Assembly: GCF_036711975.1 (NCBI RefSeq)
Contig: NC_091970.1
Coordinates: forward strand, 3,851,501-3,915,500
Reading direction: 5' to 3'
Length of the DNA: 64,000 nt
DNA from: Onthophagus taurus
Taxonomy: Eukaryota; Arthropoda; Insecta; Coleoptera; Scarabaeidae
Part shown: positions 9,747 through 21,527 of the stretch, in pieces
How positions within the stretch are numbered: the stretch's first letter is position 1
Layout: every line of letters begins with the position of its first letter
Notes under the pieces: model-generated
Told to the model about the DNA's origin: nothing
The model's database searches: none
The model's input: only the letters and a program-made list of their open reading frames with translations
Program-made: the position numbers and the translations under genes

Positions 9747-10920
9747 ATGTTAAGGTAAGATTAATTTTAATTGTTTTAAAACTCAAAGATAACAAAAAGT
9801 AATCATTTTTTTCTATCGGAAATCCGAATTAATTGACAATTTTGATTGTAGAAATATATTTAGACAAAGCATTTCGATTCCACAACAAAAAGAAGCTTCA
9901 ACACAATGCGAAGGGGACGCAACACAAACATCGCTTTTGTGGACTCAAACCGAAAACATTTTTGGACTTATCGAATCTTACATCGAACAATTTTTAAGTG
10001 ACGATTCAAATCAAATAGCAAACATAAAACATTACGAGGAACGTTTAAATCTTTTTTATCAACTTTTAGGAACGGTAATTGTTGAAAAAGAATCCGAACA
10101 ATTTCAAAGAAAAATCGAAATCGATTTAAAATTGGCTCAATGTAGATACAAAGTGGAGCGATCGAAAGGATTGACCGCATCTAAAACATTAACGAAGGGT
10201 GTAAACGAAGAATTAGGTTACGTTTTAAACGTTTTGGAGAATTTTAAACGCACAAAAGTCGAATTTACCAAAGAAAATTTTTTAATTTTAAACCGAGTCA
10301 AAGATATTTTGGATGATTTAACCGAAAATCGAAACGAAATCGATCGACAATTTTCATTTTCACAACAAACCGAATTAAGTATTCTTCATAAATTAAAGAC
10401 GATTCAATCATTTTGGAAAACGATTTACAACAACCTCCAACCATCGATAAGCAAAGAATGCAGAGAGAACATCCAAATCATTCTCCAATCATTAAACATC
10501 GAAATCGTTTTAAAATTGAAGGAATTACACGTCGATGCGGATGATATTGAGCCGGTTTCTATAAATACAATCATTTCAAATGAGTTATTATCGATTGATA
10601 ATGATGACGAGGACGAAGATTTGCAGCCGTTTAAAGACCCAGCAAGGATGCACACTTTCGATACTTTACAGATTGCGAGAAAAACTGTGAAATTAAAGAA
10701 TAATATCGCCGAATTAATCCGGGAATTGGAAGGAAATGATATCAGTAAATATGAGAGGTTAAAGAAAATGTTGGATAAATGTCAAGATGGTTTCGAAGAG
10801 ATCGAAAGTCACCACAACACCGATTTAATCGCTTTAAGAACTGAAACTTTCAATAAATTACTTGCAGCATCAAAAATGACTAATGATTTGTACGAAAAGA
10901 AATTATTATCGAAGAATTAA
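9747..10920 (+). CDS. BAG-like repeat protein, about 358 aa (two exons)
   Basis: Predicted join(9747..9754, 9852..10920). The first exon is only ATG-TTA-AG before GTAAGA; the 97-nt intron ends GATTGTAG, giving MLRNIFRQSISIPQQK and then the long frame. The long frame has no ATG near its 5' end, which is why the mini-exon is needed. The whole protein is helical. Repeated three-helix units lie at about 35-115, 130-200, 205-255 and 280-350, the last ending in an LRTETFNKLLAASKMTNDLYEK segment that parallels VRQEVFNLLIQAYNLLED of the 5954-7783 gene. AATAAA at 10930-10935. BAG-like co-chaperone is a working label only. Confidence 0.7.
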
Positions 10921-11508
10921 TTAAAAAAGAATAAATATTTGTGTGATTAATTTTTAAGTTTTATTGTAAAGCGGGGCCAAAGTTAGTGTTGTGTTCTTAA
11001 GAAAAATTTATTATAATATTTGTGTTGTAAAGTCTATTATTACGTTCAATTAGATAAGATAACGAAAAAATGATATTGATCTCGTTTACAAAAAGGTGCC
11101 GTTTTACTATTGATTCAGCAAAGGTACACGGTGTAATTATAGTCGAGGTCGTTATAAAACAATTATAATTGTAGAAAAACCTTAATTACTTTCGATATCG
11201 ATGGAGTCAAGAAAAAAATTAATTTTGGAGTAATACAAAATCAAAAAATCGTAAGTAGTCGTTTTAAAGGTTATCTCAATTTGATAACGGAAAAAATTAT
11301 CCCCAAAATTAAAAGCTTAATCATTTTAATATTTCATTTTGCTCGGTTCCAATCAAAATAACCAAAAATTAAAGTTATTAAAACCCAAAGATAGCAGGGT
11401 ATCGTCACAATTTTTTTATTACGGCCTTGTTTATCACGAGATAACATTCCAATGATAGTTTTTCGCTTTGAAAACAGTGAGTAATTAAACTTTTATTTTA
11501 GAAAAAGA
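10921..11508. other. Intergenic plus 5' UTR of next gene
   Basis: Contains poly(A) signal 10930-10935. A likely leader intron of the next gene runs from GTAAGTAGTC at 11251 to TTTTAG at 11501. Nothing else recognised. Confidence 0.45.
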
Positions 11509-13378
11509 ATGAGTATTTTAAAAAAGTTTCTTGCTTCGAATTTAACAAGATACGAAGAGCAACAGAAACGACGTTACAAGAAATACCTCAAAATACAAAA
11601 ATCGAACGCAAAAGAAACACCAAAAACCGAGGCTGAGTTGTACGAAGATTACATCGAACGCCAAAAATCATTGAGATTGAGCAAACAAAAAGCACCTCTC
11701 CCAAGAGAAGAAATCATTTTTAAAGAACCCAATTCAGGCTTAAATTTAGGCCCAGCTCCAGCTCTTTTAGAAGCCACAAACAACTTCGTCGTTGTTGATT
11801 CGATTTTACCCGAAGATGAATCAAAAAAGGCTTCAATTGAATGTAACATTTACGAGGAAATTGCCCACCCCCCAATTCCAGTTCGAAGGAAACCCAGGAA
11901 ATCGTTTGAAACCTCACAATCTTATTACGAAGAAGAAAAACCACCTCAAGAAGCGATTGAGAAGCATCAATCGATTGAAATTGGAAGAGTATCAATGTCC
12001 ACTGATTCAGACTTGTACTACGATTGCATCAGCAACCAAACCGATTTTAACGAAGAATTCCAATTTAACGACATAAAATGGGAGTACCCCGAAGAAACGA
12101 AACCAAAAGGTGTTAATTTAATGACTTTGAATGAAGAGATTAATAATGCTTGGAGGGGAAGTTCGAATCAAAACGGTACCAACCTAAAATTTTTAAATAT
12201 AAATTTTAATTAAATTATTTTTAGGTTATACAGTAGAAAACATGCAAATTCAAAACGAAATTTGGAGTCCTCAAGAATTAACAATAAAGGAATCTAATTT
12301 TGAACCAAATCAAGATATTAAATTTGAAAATTACGATTATGACGATGATGTCTTTATGTCCTCCGATAACGAAACGACAACGGAATTAATCCAATCGTTT
12401 AACGATTTCGCTGTAATCGGTACAAAAGAAGTTGAGAGTGAACCAAAATTATTAGTTTCTAAAGAAAAAATTAAACTCAATCAATTAACGAATTATTTCG
12501 ATCCGGACGAAAACGAAGGAACAATACTCGATAATGAAAAAAAATCTTTTTCTTCAACATCTTCGCCCAGCTCAACGTCTTCATCGTCATCTGAAGGTGA
12601 TGTTTTTGAAAAGAAACCTGATCGAAAAGTTAATTTTGATTTTGCAAACTCTTTTTGTACAACGTACGAACGTCCAAGACAACTTTCTTCTTACTCGGAT
12701 GATTCGGCGGAAGACGAAAACCAAGTTTTACAGCCCCTTTATTTTAACGACGAGTATTATAACCAAAAAGACCACGTTTATAAAAATTTTGGTATCGAAA
12801 ATAAAACAATTTTATCCCCGATTTATGAAAACATCAACGAAAACAATCAATCGATGGATTTAGTTTTATTAAGTTGCCAAAACGGTTATCACCACGAAAG
12901 TGAAATTAATGAAACAGAAGATGATGAAGAACTAGATCAATTTAGTGAGGAAGATTCGTTGGAGTTTGATATAAATCGTGATAAAAGATTCCAAGAGTAT
13001 TACGATAACATCGGTGATTTTAATGGAAAAACGGATAAGAATACAAAAGAAGATTTATTTTCAATTCCAAAAATCGAAAATGAATTGGATAGAATTAAAC
13101 AAACGGGCGATGATGTAAACGTACAAATCGATAAAATTCATTTAGTTCTAAACAAAATCAGCGAGCAAATCGATTATTTAGAATCAAAAGACGACGAACA
13201 ATACACACCTTTATTAAAATTATTGTTGCTTTGTATGAAAATATTGGGAAATTTAAATTGTAACTTCGACGAGGAGACTTTAAAATCGCAAAAAATCAAC
13301 ATGGAGTATATCAGGAAATGTATAACAACTCTAAAAGAAAAACAACAACCTAAAAATACGCTGGATGATTACATCTGA
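11509..13378 (+). CDS. BAG-like acidic protein, about 606 aa (two exons)
   Basis: Predicted join(11509..12175, 12225..13378). The 49-nt intron (GTACCA...TTTTTAG) joins the two open frames in phase (AAC-G/GT-TAT), and both flanks stay open across it, so this is one gene rather than two. The N-terminus is basic and helical (MSILKKFLASNLTRYEEQQK). The middle is acidic and Ser-rich, with a Ser/Pro/Thr run near residue 325-340. The C-terminal about 100 residues (IENELDRIKQTGDDVNVQI to IRKCITTLKEKQQ) form a BAG-like helical unit. Tyr-rich motifs (YEEIAHPPIPVRRKPRK, DLYYDC) could be SH2/SH3 ligands. AATAAA at 13628-13633. Family function is not established. Confidence 0.7.
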
Positions 13379-13792
13379 TATTTTTTAATTCGCTTTTTAT
13401 AAAATGTACAAAAAATATATTTAATTAAACTTTTTAATTAGTTGTATAAAAAAGGATTTGTATGACTAATTCCTTCCATACTGTAGAATTTATTCCAATT
13501 TTCCTCCATTATTAACGCAGTGGTTATTTAATAATGCAATTTTAGTTTAAATTAATTGTTAGCTTAGTTTCAATTAGTTTATATTGTCAAATGTTAAACA
13601 ACACTGAAAATAAGGAATACCTACCTAAATAAATTGATAATTTTTTCATTTAAATTATTTTGGCTCGTTTCAATAATTTAATAAAAAATTGATTCATCCA
13701 TTGAAATGAATATGGAATTTTATTAAAATTTTTTTAATTTATTTATTTTATTAAACAAAAAGTAATAATATTTTATAGTAATAATTATTTAA

Positions 13793-13802
13793 TAGATGGC
13801 GC
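13793..13802 (+). promoter_or_regulatory. CTCF-like core motif near a putative first exon
   Basis: TAGATGGCGC. About 110 bp downstream, a GTAAGT donor at 13911 follows a T-rich leader, suggesting the motif sits at a promoter. Confidence 0.4.
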
Positions 13803-16800
13803 TTATTGTTTGTTGTTGAAGAAATGTCAAGATCATTTTCGTCTTAATATTTTCCTCATCTAATTTGAGTTAATTTTGTATTATTTTATTCGTTTTTTAA
13901 TGTTTTAAGGTAAGTAGAACACACCAAAATTTATTTGCGATAAGATTCCAACAATTTTAAATTGTATGGTTTCAGTTAGAAAATCAATTAAGATCGTAAC
14001 CTCAAAAACGTAACTGTTATGTTTATTTTGAGACTTTTTATCATTATAATCGTTAACCATCTCAATTAAGATAAGTCTATTCATTGTCTATTTATTTATG
14101 TTGAATGTTTTCGCTTACATACAAAAAGTTTTTCGCATAACCTCAAATTTTTTTTGATGAATTTGGTTACAAATGGGAAAAATGCGGAGAAAAATAGAAA
14201 GGACACAAACAAAAATTATGAAGGTTTAAAAGAAAAATCGATCATTTACAAGAATATTTTATTTTCGTAGATTTCCTAGAAAGGTCAATGTCATTACAAT
14301 TTCGTAGAAGCCGATCACAAAACCTCCTCTCTAATTTAAGAAAATCAATAATCTAATAGGGATTGTTTTGAGGTAATCAAGTCGGTTCATTGGAAGATAA
14401 AATTATTTATCGATGTAAAAAATTTGGGATTGAATTAGATTAAGTAAGATTGAAAAGGAATTTGAAATAGCTCGACGTAAAAATTCGCAAGCTTACCATT
14501 TTTCTAGATATAGAATATTAAAGTTGAAAGGCGGAAGATGAGGATGCCCCACGAACCATCCACCGTCAGGTTTTCTTTGTTGGGAAGGTAATAAAAGCGA
14601 GATACGTATTGGGTAACTTTATCTCAACGAATTCACTGAATATGCATAAGATAAAACATAAAAAAAATTCACATCCAAGTGAATTAGGTACGTTTAGAAA
14701 TAAATTAAAATGGACTTAAAAATTGCTTACAATTAGATTACAAAGAAAAACTTCATCTTTTATGGAAACTTCTTTGATCAAAACTTTTTCTATGAAAACT
14801 TCATTTATAAAAACTTGTGTTATAACGATCCCATTTTAAACGTGTAGGCGAGAATTGCAATCGGAGCCACCTCCGTTGGCGTTATTACAATAATTTACAC
14901 GTGTAAGTCGTTTCGTGCATGAATTCGTAATGGATCTCGAATGTTTTGATAAATTCTGCTTCCATTGTGGTTGCGTAATTGCTAAAAAGTGGCTTCTCTC
15001 AAAATAAAGAAGAAAAAGTGGTTCGTTTACGAGAAACCGAGGGTTGAAATGGAAAAATCTCATATTATCTAGTGAATAACGAAAACGAATCTCGTAATAA
15101 ATACTGAATCGTGTCCCTTTTGGGACACTGAAAATTACTTTTATAAAATATCTTTTTTCCTAAATTTTTTTTTATTAGAAAACATAACCTCACTTTTTTT
15201 AGACATGTAGTAGAGATTTTTCTTTTAATTAATTTATTATTTTTTGAGAGTGTTAATTATTAAGCAATTTTTGATTTATTTAATGATTGGGATTGAATTT
15301 CCCTATAAATAAACACACAAAATCACTAATTACTGTTACATTCGTTGTAATTATCTCTGGTGTAACATTAATTACTAAGCTGGAAATACGCTTCGAACGC
15401 GGAGATCGATAATCTCATCAACCACATCACATAACTTAAAGAAAAAAGTAAAAATTAATTATTTAACAAATAAAAAAAAAATTTACAATTCTAACCTCAA
15501 CATTTTTTTTTTTTTAACAATAAAATTCCCTGTCAATGTTACTTGGTTACTTTGTTTTCTTGAGATGTAATTTTCAAGATATCTTTGAGGCCGGAAGAAA
15601 AGTTAGGTGTCGGCCACCTTAACGAAGTACCTCAGTATCTAGTTTATTAGAAAAAACTTAATGCATCATAATTATATACAGATATTTCATAGATAACTGC
15701 TGTTACATTTCGTGCTCAAAGCGGCGAACTCCGTGTTTCGAAGTTGTATTTGTACCCAGAAGTTCGAGGACGACCTCCATTGAATTACAAAGTTAACCTC
15801 AAACCCCCTACGAATAGCCACCGCCATAGCTAAGTCAACCAACCACTGCAATTCCCCCGAAATAAGTTAATTTAAATTAAGTTTTGCGTAAAACTTTTCT
15901 CGCCTCTATTTGTTCTTATCGTTTCTTTTTGTTCCTGTGGACGACGTTTTCGTCGTCGTTAACGAAGCCTAATTTTCACCCTTCGAGGATTGATTAAGGC
16001 ACTAATTTCGGGGGTGTAAATTTGGTTTCTGGAAATGGGGGTTGTTTGCTAACTCCTAAGAGCGAGTAAACAATCGATGTAAATTTGATTAAATACCAAA
16101 TCAATCGGGACGAGAACAGTTTTTCCACGTAGAAAAGGTTTGTACATGCATAATTGGAGTAACGAGATGGTTTAATTACCGAAATTATTAACGCTTGTGT
16201 CACCATCTGTGAAAGCGCGGTTTGCGCAATTTACCAAAGTGATGTGCATGCTGAAAACATGCTATACAAGGTATGTTGTATTCCCTTGATATTATCTTCT
16301 CGGTCGCTTTGTTTGGCTCCACTTTAAAGCTGTGAGGGGAAAAATCCAGCACTCGACGTTTGATTTTAACGCTTAATTAAGTTTTAAAAGATAAACATGA
16401 AAAATAAAATTAATTTTCCATGACCCTATACAATTTTTATTGTAAAAAACGGAATGCGCACAAAAAATGTACTTGACAGCGAATGATTAGTTTGGAAAAA
16501 GAGTTACAGAACGAATCGATACGCGAGCCGCAAAGCGAGATAGAACTCGCTTTATGTGTCCGTGGTCTTGTTCCGTATGTTTTCCTGTTCGCAATATAGC
16601 CGGAAACAATTCGACTACGAAACCATTGAAAGTACAATTGTTACGCTACGACCTATTCAATCACCAAGTAAAACGATTGAATAGGAGCGGATATTGAAGA
16701 AACGAACACTTAATTACCCCCTACAAATTAATCTTTTTGAAAATGGTAACTTTTCCATCCGTTTTCGTATTTCATAAATACAAAAATATCTTAGAAATCT

Positions 16801-17920
16801 CATAAAACTGTTCTAGCGGAGAATTGGAACGACCCAAACTTTATCCACTAAAATCACTGAAGCGATATTCAAATGAAACGGAAAATTCGTTCTTCCAAAA
16901 AAAGATTGGAATAAATCTAAAAATTTTTAGATTAATTAACTTAAAATTGACGTTTGTTAAATATAACTTTATTACCAACATAAATCTAGTAATTTTTAAC
17001 AACGATATCTTCCAACCCAGTTTTAGTTTTCATTTTTCCACTTCCGATTTAAAGAACGAACATAAATCTCGATTGTACTCGAACTAGATTCGTAATATAT
17101 TGCACCTTATTGTAACCGGAAGAAAAACTTTTAATTTTGTTTTTTTTATTATTTTCCGGTTTATTTTCCACGATGCAACGTCACATGAAATTATGTAAAT
17201 TCATCTTTCACGTCGTTACATGTTAAAGAATGAATATAAAAGGTGTCTTCTCTCGGGTTATTTCGAAGGCGTTAACTTTAAGTAAAATAAATATCTTTTC
17301 GTGGGTTCTTCTTTAATAAATGGTCCCAATATCGATTTCCACTAAAAACTTTATAAATATAAAGTAACATTACGAGGAAAACTTATCGTAGTAATTTATC
17401 GTTAAAGTTTTCTTGTAAATCCTTCGTTAACATAGTTCTTGGGTAATAATTTACATGTTGGGACATCAACGATATGAAACGTTATTGCGTGTGACAACAA
17501 CACGGTATTGTCCTCCAATTCATAACCCCCGCATATTACAATTTACAAGATCCACCATCCGACGTAAATTCCAATAACATTTATTGATCGTCTCGGTTTG
17601 AATGTAGAAAGGGTTGGATTGTAAAAAAAGTATTTTCAGTTCTCTGAAGAAGTTGCACTGAAATTAGGGTCGTTACATCCTAACGAGACACTTTTTTTTA
17701 TTAAACATTTTCGCGAACACCGTCGAGACGACAAACTTTAAGACATTTTCGTGCTAATTTAAAACTCCGAGTAGTAACAAAATCCTCCCGTTGATACTTG
17801 TAAATGCAAAGTTGGAATTTACTTCAATTTACAAGGTTGAAACGGACTGAATTTAATTTAAATAAATTAAGATCTAAATAAAAATAATAATAAAAGGATA
17901 CGGTTTTATGTTGATGATAG

Positions 17921-17929
17921 AGATGGCGC
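17921..17929 (+). promoter_or_regulatory. CTCF-like core motif
   Basis: AGATGGCGC in an otherwise AT-rich, gene-poor stretch, followed by CTTTTAAACGTCAAC. Binding not demonstrated. Confidence 0.35.
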
Positions 17930-18734
17930 TTTTAAACGTCAACAAAAGTTGGGTTGTGTTGAATTTTTTAATTAATTTGAGTTTTGAGTAATTAATAAAG
18001 TTGTAATTATGTTTTTTTGATTACGTCGTATCCGAATTAATAATAATTTTCATTAATTATAGGTGAATTATTGAAGTAAATTCGGGAATGACGTTTCTTC
18101 ATTGCGTTTTCTTCTTTATCGGCGTTTTATTATAAATTTGGGATTAATTATTTAACAATAAATTATTGTGTTATTTGACAATTAATAAAAAAATTTATGA
18201 TTTAAATAAAATTTCATAATTAAATAATTCAAGTTTTACGTTAAACGTTATTAGATTACTAGACAACCCATTATGCATCTTTTGACATAAGTCATTATAC
18301 TCAAATCGGTTTTTTATGATAAACTTTAATGCATAGAACATAAAGAAAATCCACTCAAGAAGATTAATTCTGATAAACATTTTAACGGGGCAAGTTTATA
18401 GTTCGCTTCTAAAAAATGTAATCAGAATTTTTCCACTTTTAGGGGATGTCTCGAAGATCAATCGAAAGAATAAGAAATTAAGGGTAATTTACGCTTTAAA
18501 ATTAAGGTAATAAATTTGCGAATTAGACAGAACGAATAGAAGAATGCAATTAAAAAAATCCAGGACCGGTTTTTCAGGGAAATGGAAATTGAAGTCAATC
18601 GATTGTGCGATTACGCTTTTACATCCCCAATCGTAATAACAGGGCTTTCCCGATATACATACAATAAAGTAATAATAGGAGCATAAACTAAATCCAATTT
18701 TTTAATGGATTTTTTTAGGGATAAACTCACTTAC

Positions 18735-18850
18735 TTTTTTTCGCGTTCTTTTCGCTGCAATTTCTTCTTTTTGAACGCCTTTTTCACTCGGAGAAGTAGA
18801 AACGCCGCTCGGTCTATGGTTAGAGCTGTGTATTGCTTTTTTTCTTCCAT
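18735..18850 (-). CDS. Orphan first coding exon of an unidentified gene
   Basis: On the minus strand an ATG at 18850 opens a 38-codon frame (MEEKKQYTALTIDRAAFLLL, then a Lys/Arg-rich helix RVKKAFKKKKLQRKEREKK). It ends exactly at a consensus donor, AAAAAA/GTAAGTGAG, in phase 2. The clean donor, the dense coding-like composition and the GC content above its surroundings suggest a real exon. The rest of the gene would lie at lower coordinates, possibly beyond a long intron, and I could not find the next exon. A chance frame is the alternative. Confidence 0.4.
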
Positions 18851-20062
18851 TAAGGATTTTCTTTTTTGTGGTTAAAACTGAAAATGGAATTAATGAGAAC
18901 TATAATTACCCTCGAAAATTACCCCAATTAATTATAGATTAACAAGTTCAACTTCCCCGGGGGTCTAAATGATTTATAAAGGGGAAACAAAAATATCCTT
19001 CGATTCATTTAACTTTAATAAATGTTCAATAATCGATTTTTTGTGAGAATATCTTTCATATTTTTGTGTTTATGTGATTTAAACGAGATTAATAACTTCA
19101 TAAAACTCCCGCTTTCCAAGAAATCTTAATTAATTCACCTTCATGATTTACTCCACCCCGTTTTGCTCAACCCCAAAGGGAATTGTGTGTAGTTTATGAA
19201 ATTCCCCCCCAGTTTATCGTTAAAACGGGGTGCTTAAGCAGATGTTTAGCGCCTCCACCATTTTTGCTACTTAAGATGAAGTTTTTTTTATCGGGTTTTA
19301 CCTCTTTCCGAGAAGAGATGAATTCATTAAAATGTTAATTTCCTGTCTTCCCCCGTTAATTAATAACTCATTTTTGAACTAACCCTTAATTGAGTAAATA
19401 TTGCTTCTTTATGATGGAGGGAATAAAGTATTTTTATTTATTTGTGGTTTTACTCTCCCTTAAAAGGAGTGTCATTTCATTTCCGTTATTACAGAATGAC
19501 GTGCAACCTTAACTCGATAGATAAAAACGTAAGAAATTGCCTTTTTTAATTAAAAAAGTTGTCACAAAATCGATTATTAACTAACTTACAATAAAATTTA
19601 AAAAATGTTTTAATAAAAAACTTTATATTTTTAGAAAACTTTGTATTAAAAAAGAATTTTTTTAACTTACAAAGAAGAAATCCTTTCGAGAAGAAATTGA
19701 AGCGCACTAAAAAGTTTTTTTCACTTAGAAAACGATCAAAATTGAATACGCGATCGCGTGTCTATCCAAGTAGACTTTGAATTAAAAGCTGGAAGTCGTA
19801 AAGCTTTGCGCGCGATCACTTGTAAGAGACTGAAACTGGCAGTACCAAATTTTCTACGCGCAAGACACCCGCAAGTTCGGATGCACCGTTCTCTGTCTAT
19901 GGGGTCGATACAAAAAGGGGGGGTGACACAAATGAAGACGGCCAAAAAACGATAAAAAAACGCAGCTTTTAGACCAAAAATAATCAATTTTTAAACATTC
20001 TTCAACAAAATTCTAAATTAATTCGTTCAAATTCGAAATCCACCAAAAATTCCTTTAAACTA
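18851..20062. other. Intergenic, nothing recognised
   Basis: AT-rich; overlapping open frames on both strands at 19736-19987 coincide with a local GC-richer patch but show no domain, splice sites or signal. Confidence 0.4.
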
Positions 20063-20358
20063 AACAAACTATTACCCTTGTTTTGCTATCTACATTACAA
20101 GCCGATATCTTCGTCGTCTTTAGAGATAACAAAATATTAAATACACCACGAGAAACCCTGATCTTTCCTTCATCTAAAATCGGGTTTTGGCTTGAAGTTT
20201 GATAATTTTGAGGTGTATTTGGAACACGGTGACGTTTTCTATTTTCAATGAAAGAAAGATCAGAGTTTCTCGTGGTGTATTTAATATTGCCCTATCTCTA
20301 AACACGACGAAGAGATCGGCTTTTAAAGTAGATAGAAAAACAAGGGTAATAGTTTGTT
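20063..20358. repeat. Long inverted repeat (foldback / hairpin locus)
   Basis: The left arm (about 20063-20181) and right arm (about 20237-20358) are reverse complements at roughly 90% by eye, with a loop of about 55 nt. Both arms share AACAAACTATTACCCTTGTT, AGCCGAT.TCTTCGTCGT, TTTAGAGATA and AATACACCACGAGAAAC. Differences are scattered substitutions. No coding capacity. It could be a foldback element or a hairpin RNA source. Confidence 0.8.
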
Positions 20359-21527
20359 GCTGTCGTCGCACGGGTTTTAAGTGAACCCAGACACGATGGG
20401 GTTAATTTTAAAAATATCTTATTTCCGGTTATAGGAATAATTTCCGATTTTATTTCATTAAGAAAAAAAAAATGTGTTGGTAATCTTGATTTATGAATGA
20501 CAATCAGAATATAACCTAAAGTTAATATTAATTTAAGTTTTGACACTTCAAAATGTAAATTTTTTTTATTAATTTAATGAAATTAAAGTATAAAAAGTTT
20601 TTTAGCTACGATATCAATTGACGATAAAAGCTATACTCGAACAAGATCATAACTGAATTTATTACTACTTTGACATTTTTTCTTTTTATTTCTTCTATAA
20701 AACTGAAACGAAACGAGACGAGATAAAACAGAAAATTTATTCGATTTGCGTAGAAATGGACTATATCAAAGTGCAGTAAATGGAATAAATGGAAAAAAAT
20801 AGATAAATCTTGTTTTACATCGAACCTTTTTCTTTATATCGAGTAATTTTCTTTACCCCAACTTTATTTTTTCCCCCATTTTATTTCGGTTTCGTTAAAA
20901 TTCCAACCGCGTACGTTGTGATTTTATTTGACGTATTTTTCATAGAAAACGTCCATCGAAACGATAATTTATCGTTCTACGTTACGAATCCGGCGTGGGA
21001 TTCGATTTTCCATTTCACCTTTCCACCCACGCAAACGAAAATGACAAAATGTCTAATGAATCAGTTCCGATGTCAAATTATCTCGCTGCGTTATGCTGAT
21101 ACGCGATATCGATCAGTTTAAAGTGCATTTTAAATTTATACTTTAAAATCATGTTAAATTGGTTGCCTATCTTACAAATTACCTCAAAAAATTGTAAAAC
21201 ATAAAAATCGTTTATTAATTTTATTATTTTATAAAAGAGTAAGTATTAGACAATATGAACACTTTAAAATTACAACACTTAAATATTTCATTGCTACAAA
21301 ATCTAGATTCAATTTTTCTTATATATTATTATAAAAATAGTACATTAAAAACTTATTTTTTGTACAAAAAAACAAACTTTGCATTCTTAACGCTAATAAA
21401 AATTCTTTTTAGATCAATAAAATCTTAATTAAAAGTGATTGCTTGTAAAAGTTGTGAACTCGTTGTAGGACGGATTTCGTTTCGATATAAAAGAAATGGA
21501 CGGATACAAAATCTACGAATGTTAATC
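20359..21527. other. Intergenic / 3' flank of MINPP-like gene
   Basis: No gene recognised. TTTATT at 21211-21216 is a candidate poly(A) signal for the minus-strand gene ending at 21528. The open frame at 20810-21121 has no supporting feature. Confidence 0.4.

Larger units (their letters stand above)
13379..18734. other. Gene-poor 5.4 kb region
   Basis: No convincing coding region. CTCF-like cores occur at 13793-13802 and 17921-17929. A possible noncoding first exon of a plus-strand transcript ends at 13910 (GTTTTAAG then GTAAGTAGAA). Open frames here (for example 14836-15063, 16437-16637 and 16824-17087) show no recognisable domain. The region may be intron of the gene represented by the exon at 18735-18850. 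Confidence 0.4.

Noticed and set aside
12214-12241. Two separate genes at 11509-12213 and 12242-13378
   Set aside because: A 49-nt GT-AG intron joins them in phase and the second frame stays open upstream of its first ATG, so one gene is more likely.
14836-15063. 75-codon minus-strand frame
   Set aside because: No domain, splice site or neighbouring exon that fits; composition like surrounding noncoding DNA.
19736-19987. Overlapping frames on both strands in a GC-richer patch
   Set aside because: Two mutually overlapping frames of similar length indicate lack of stops from composition, not coding.
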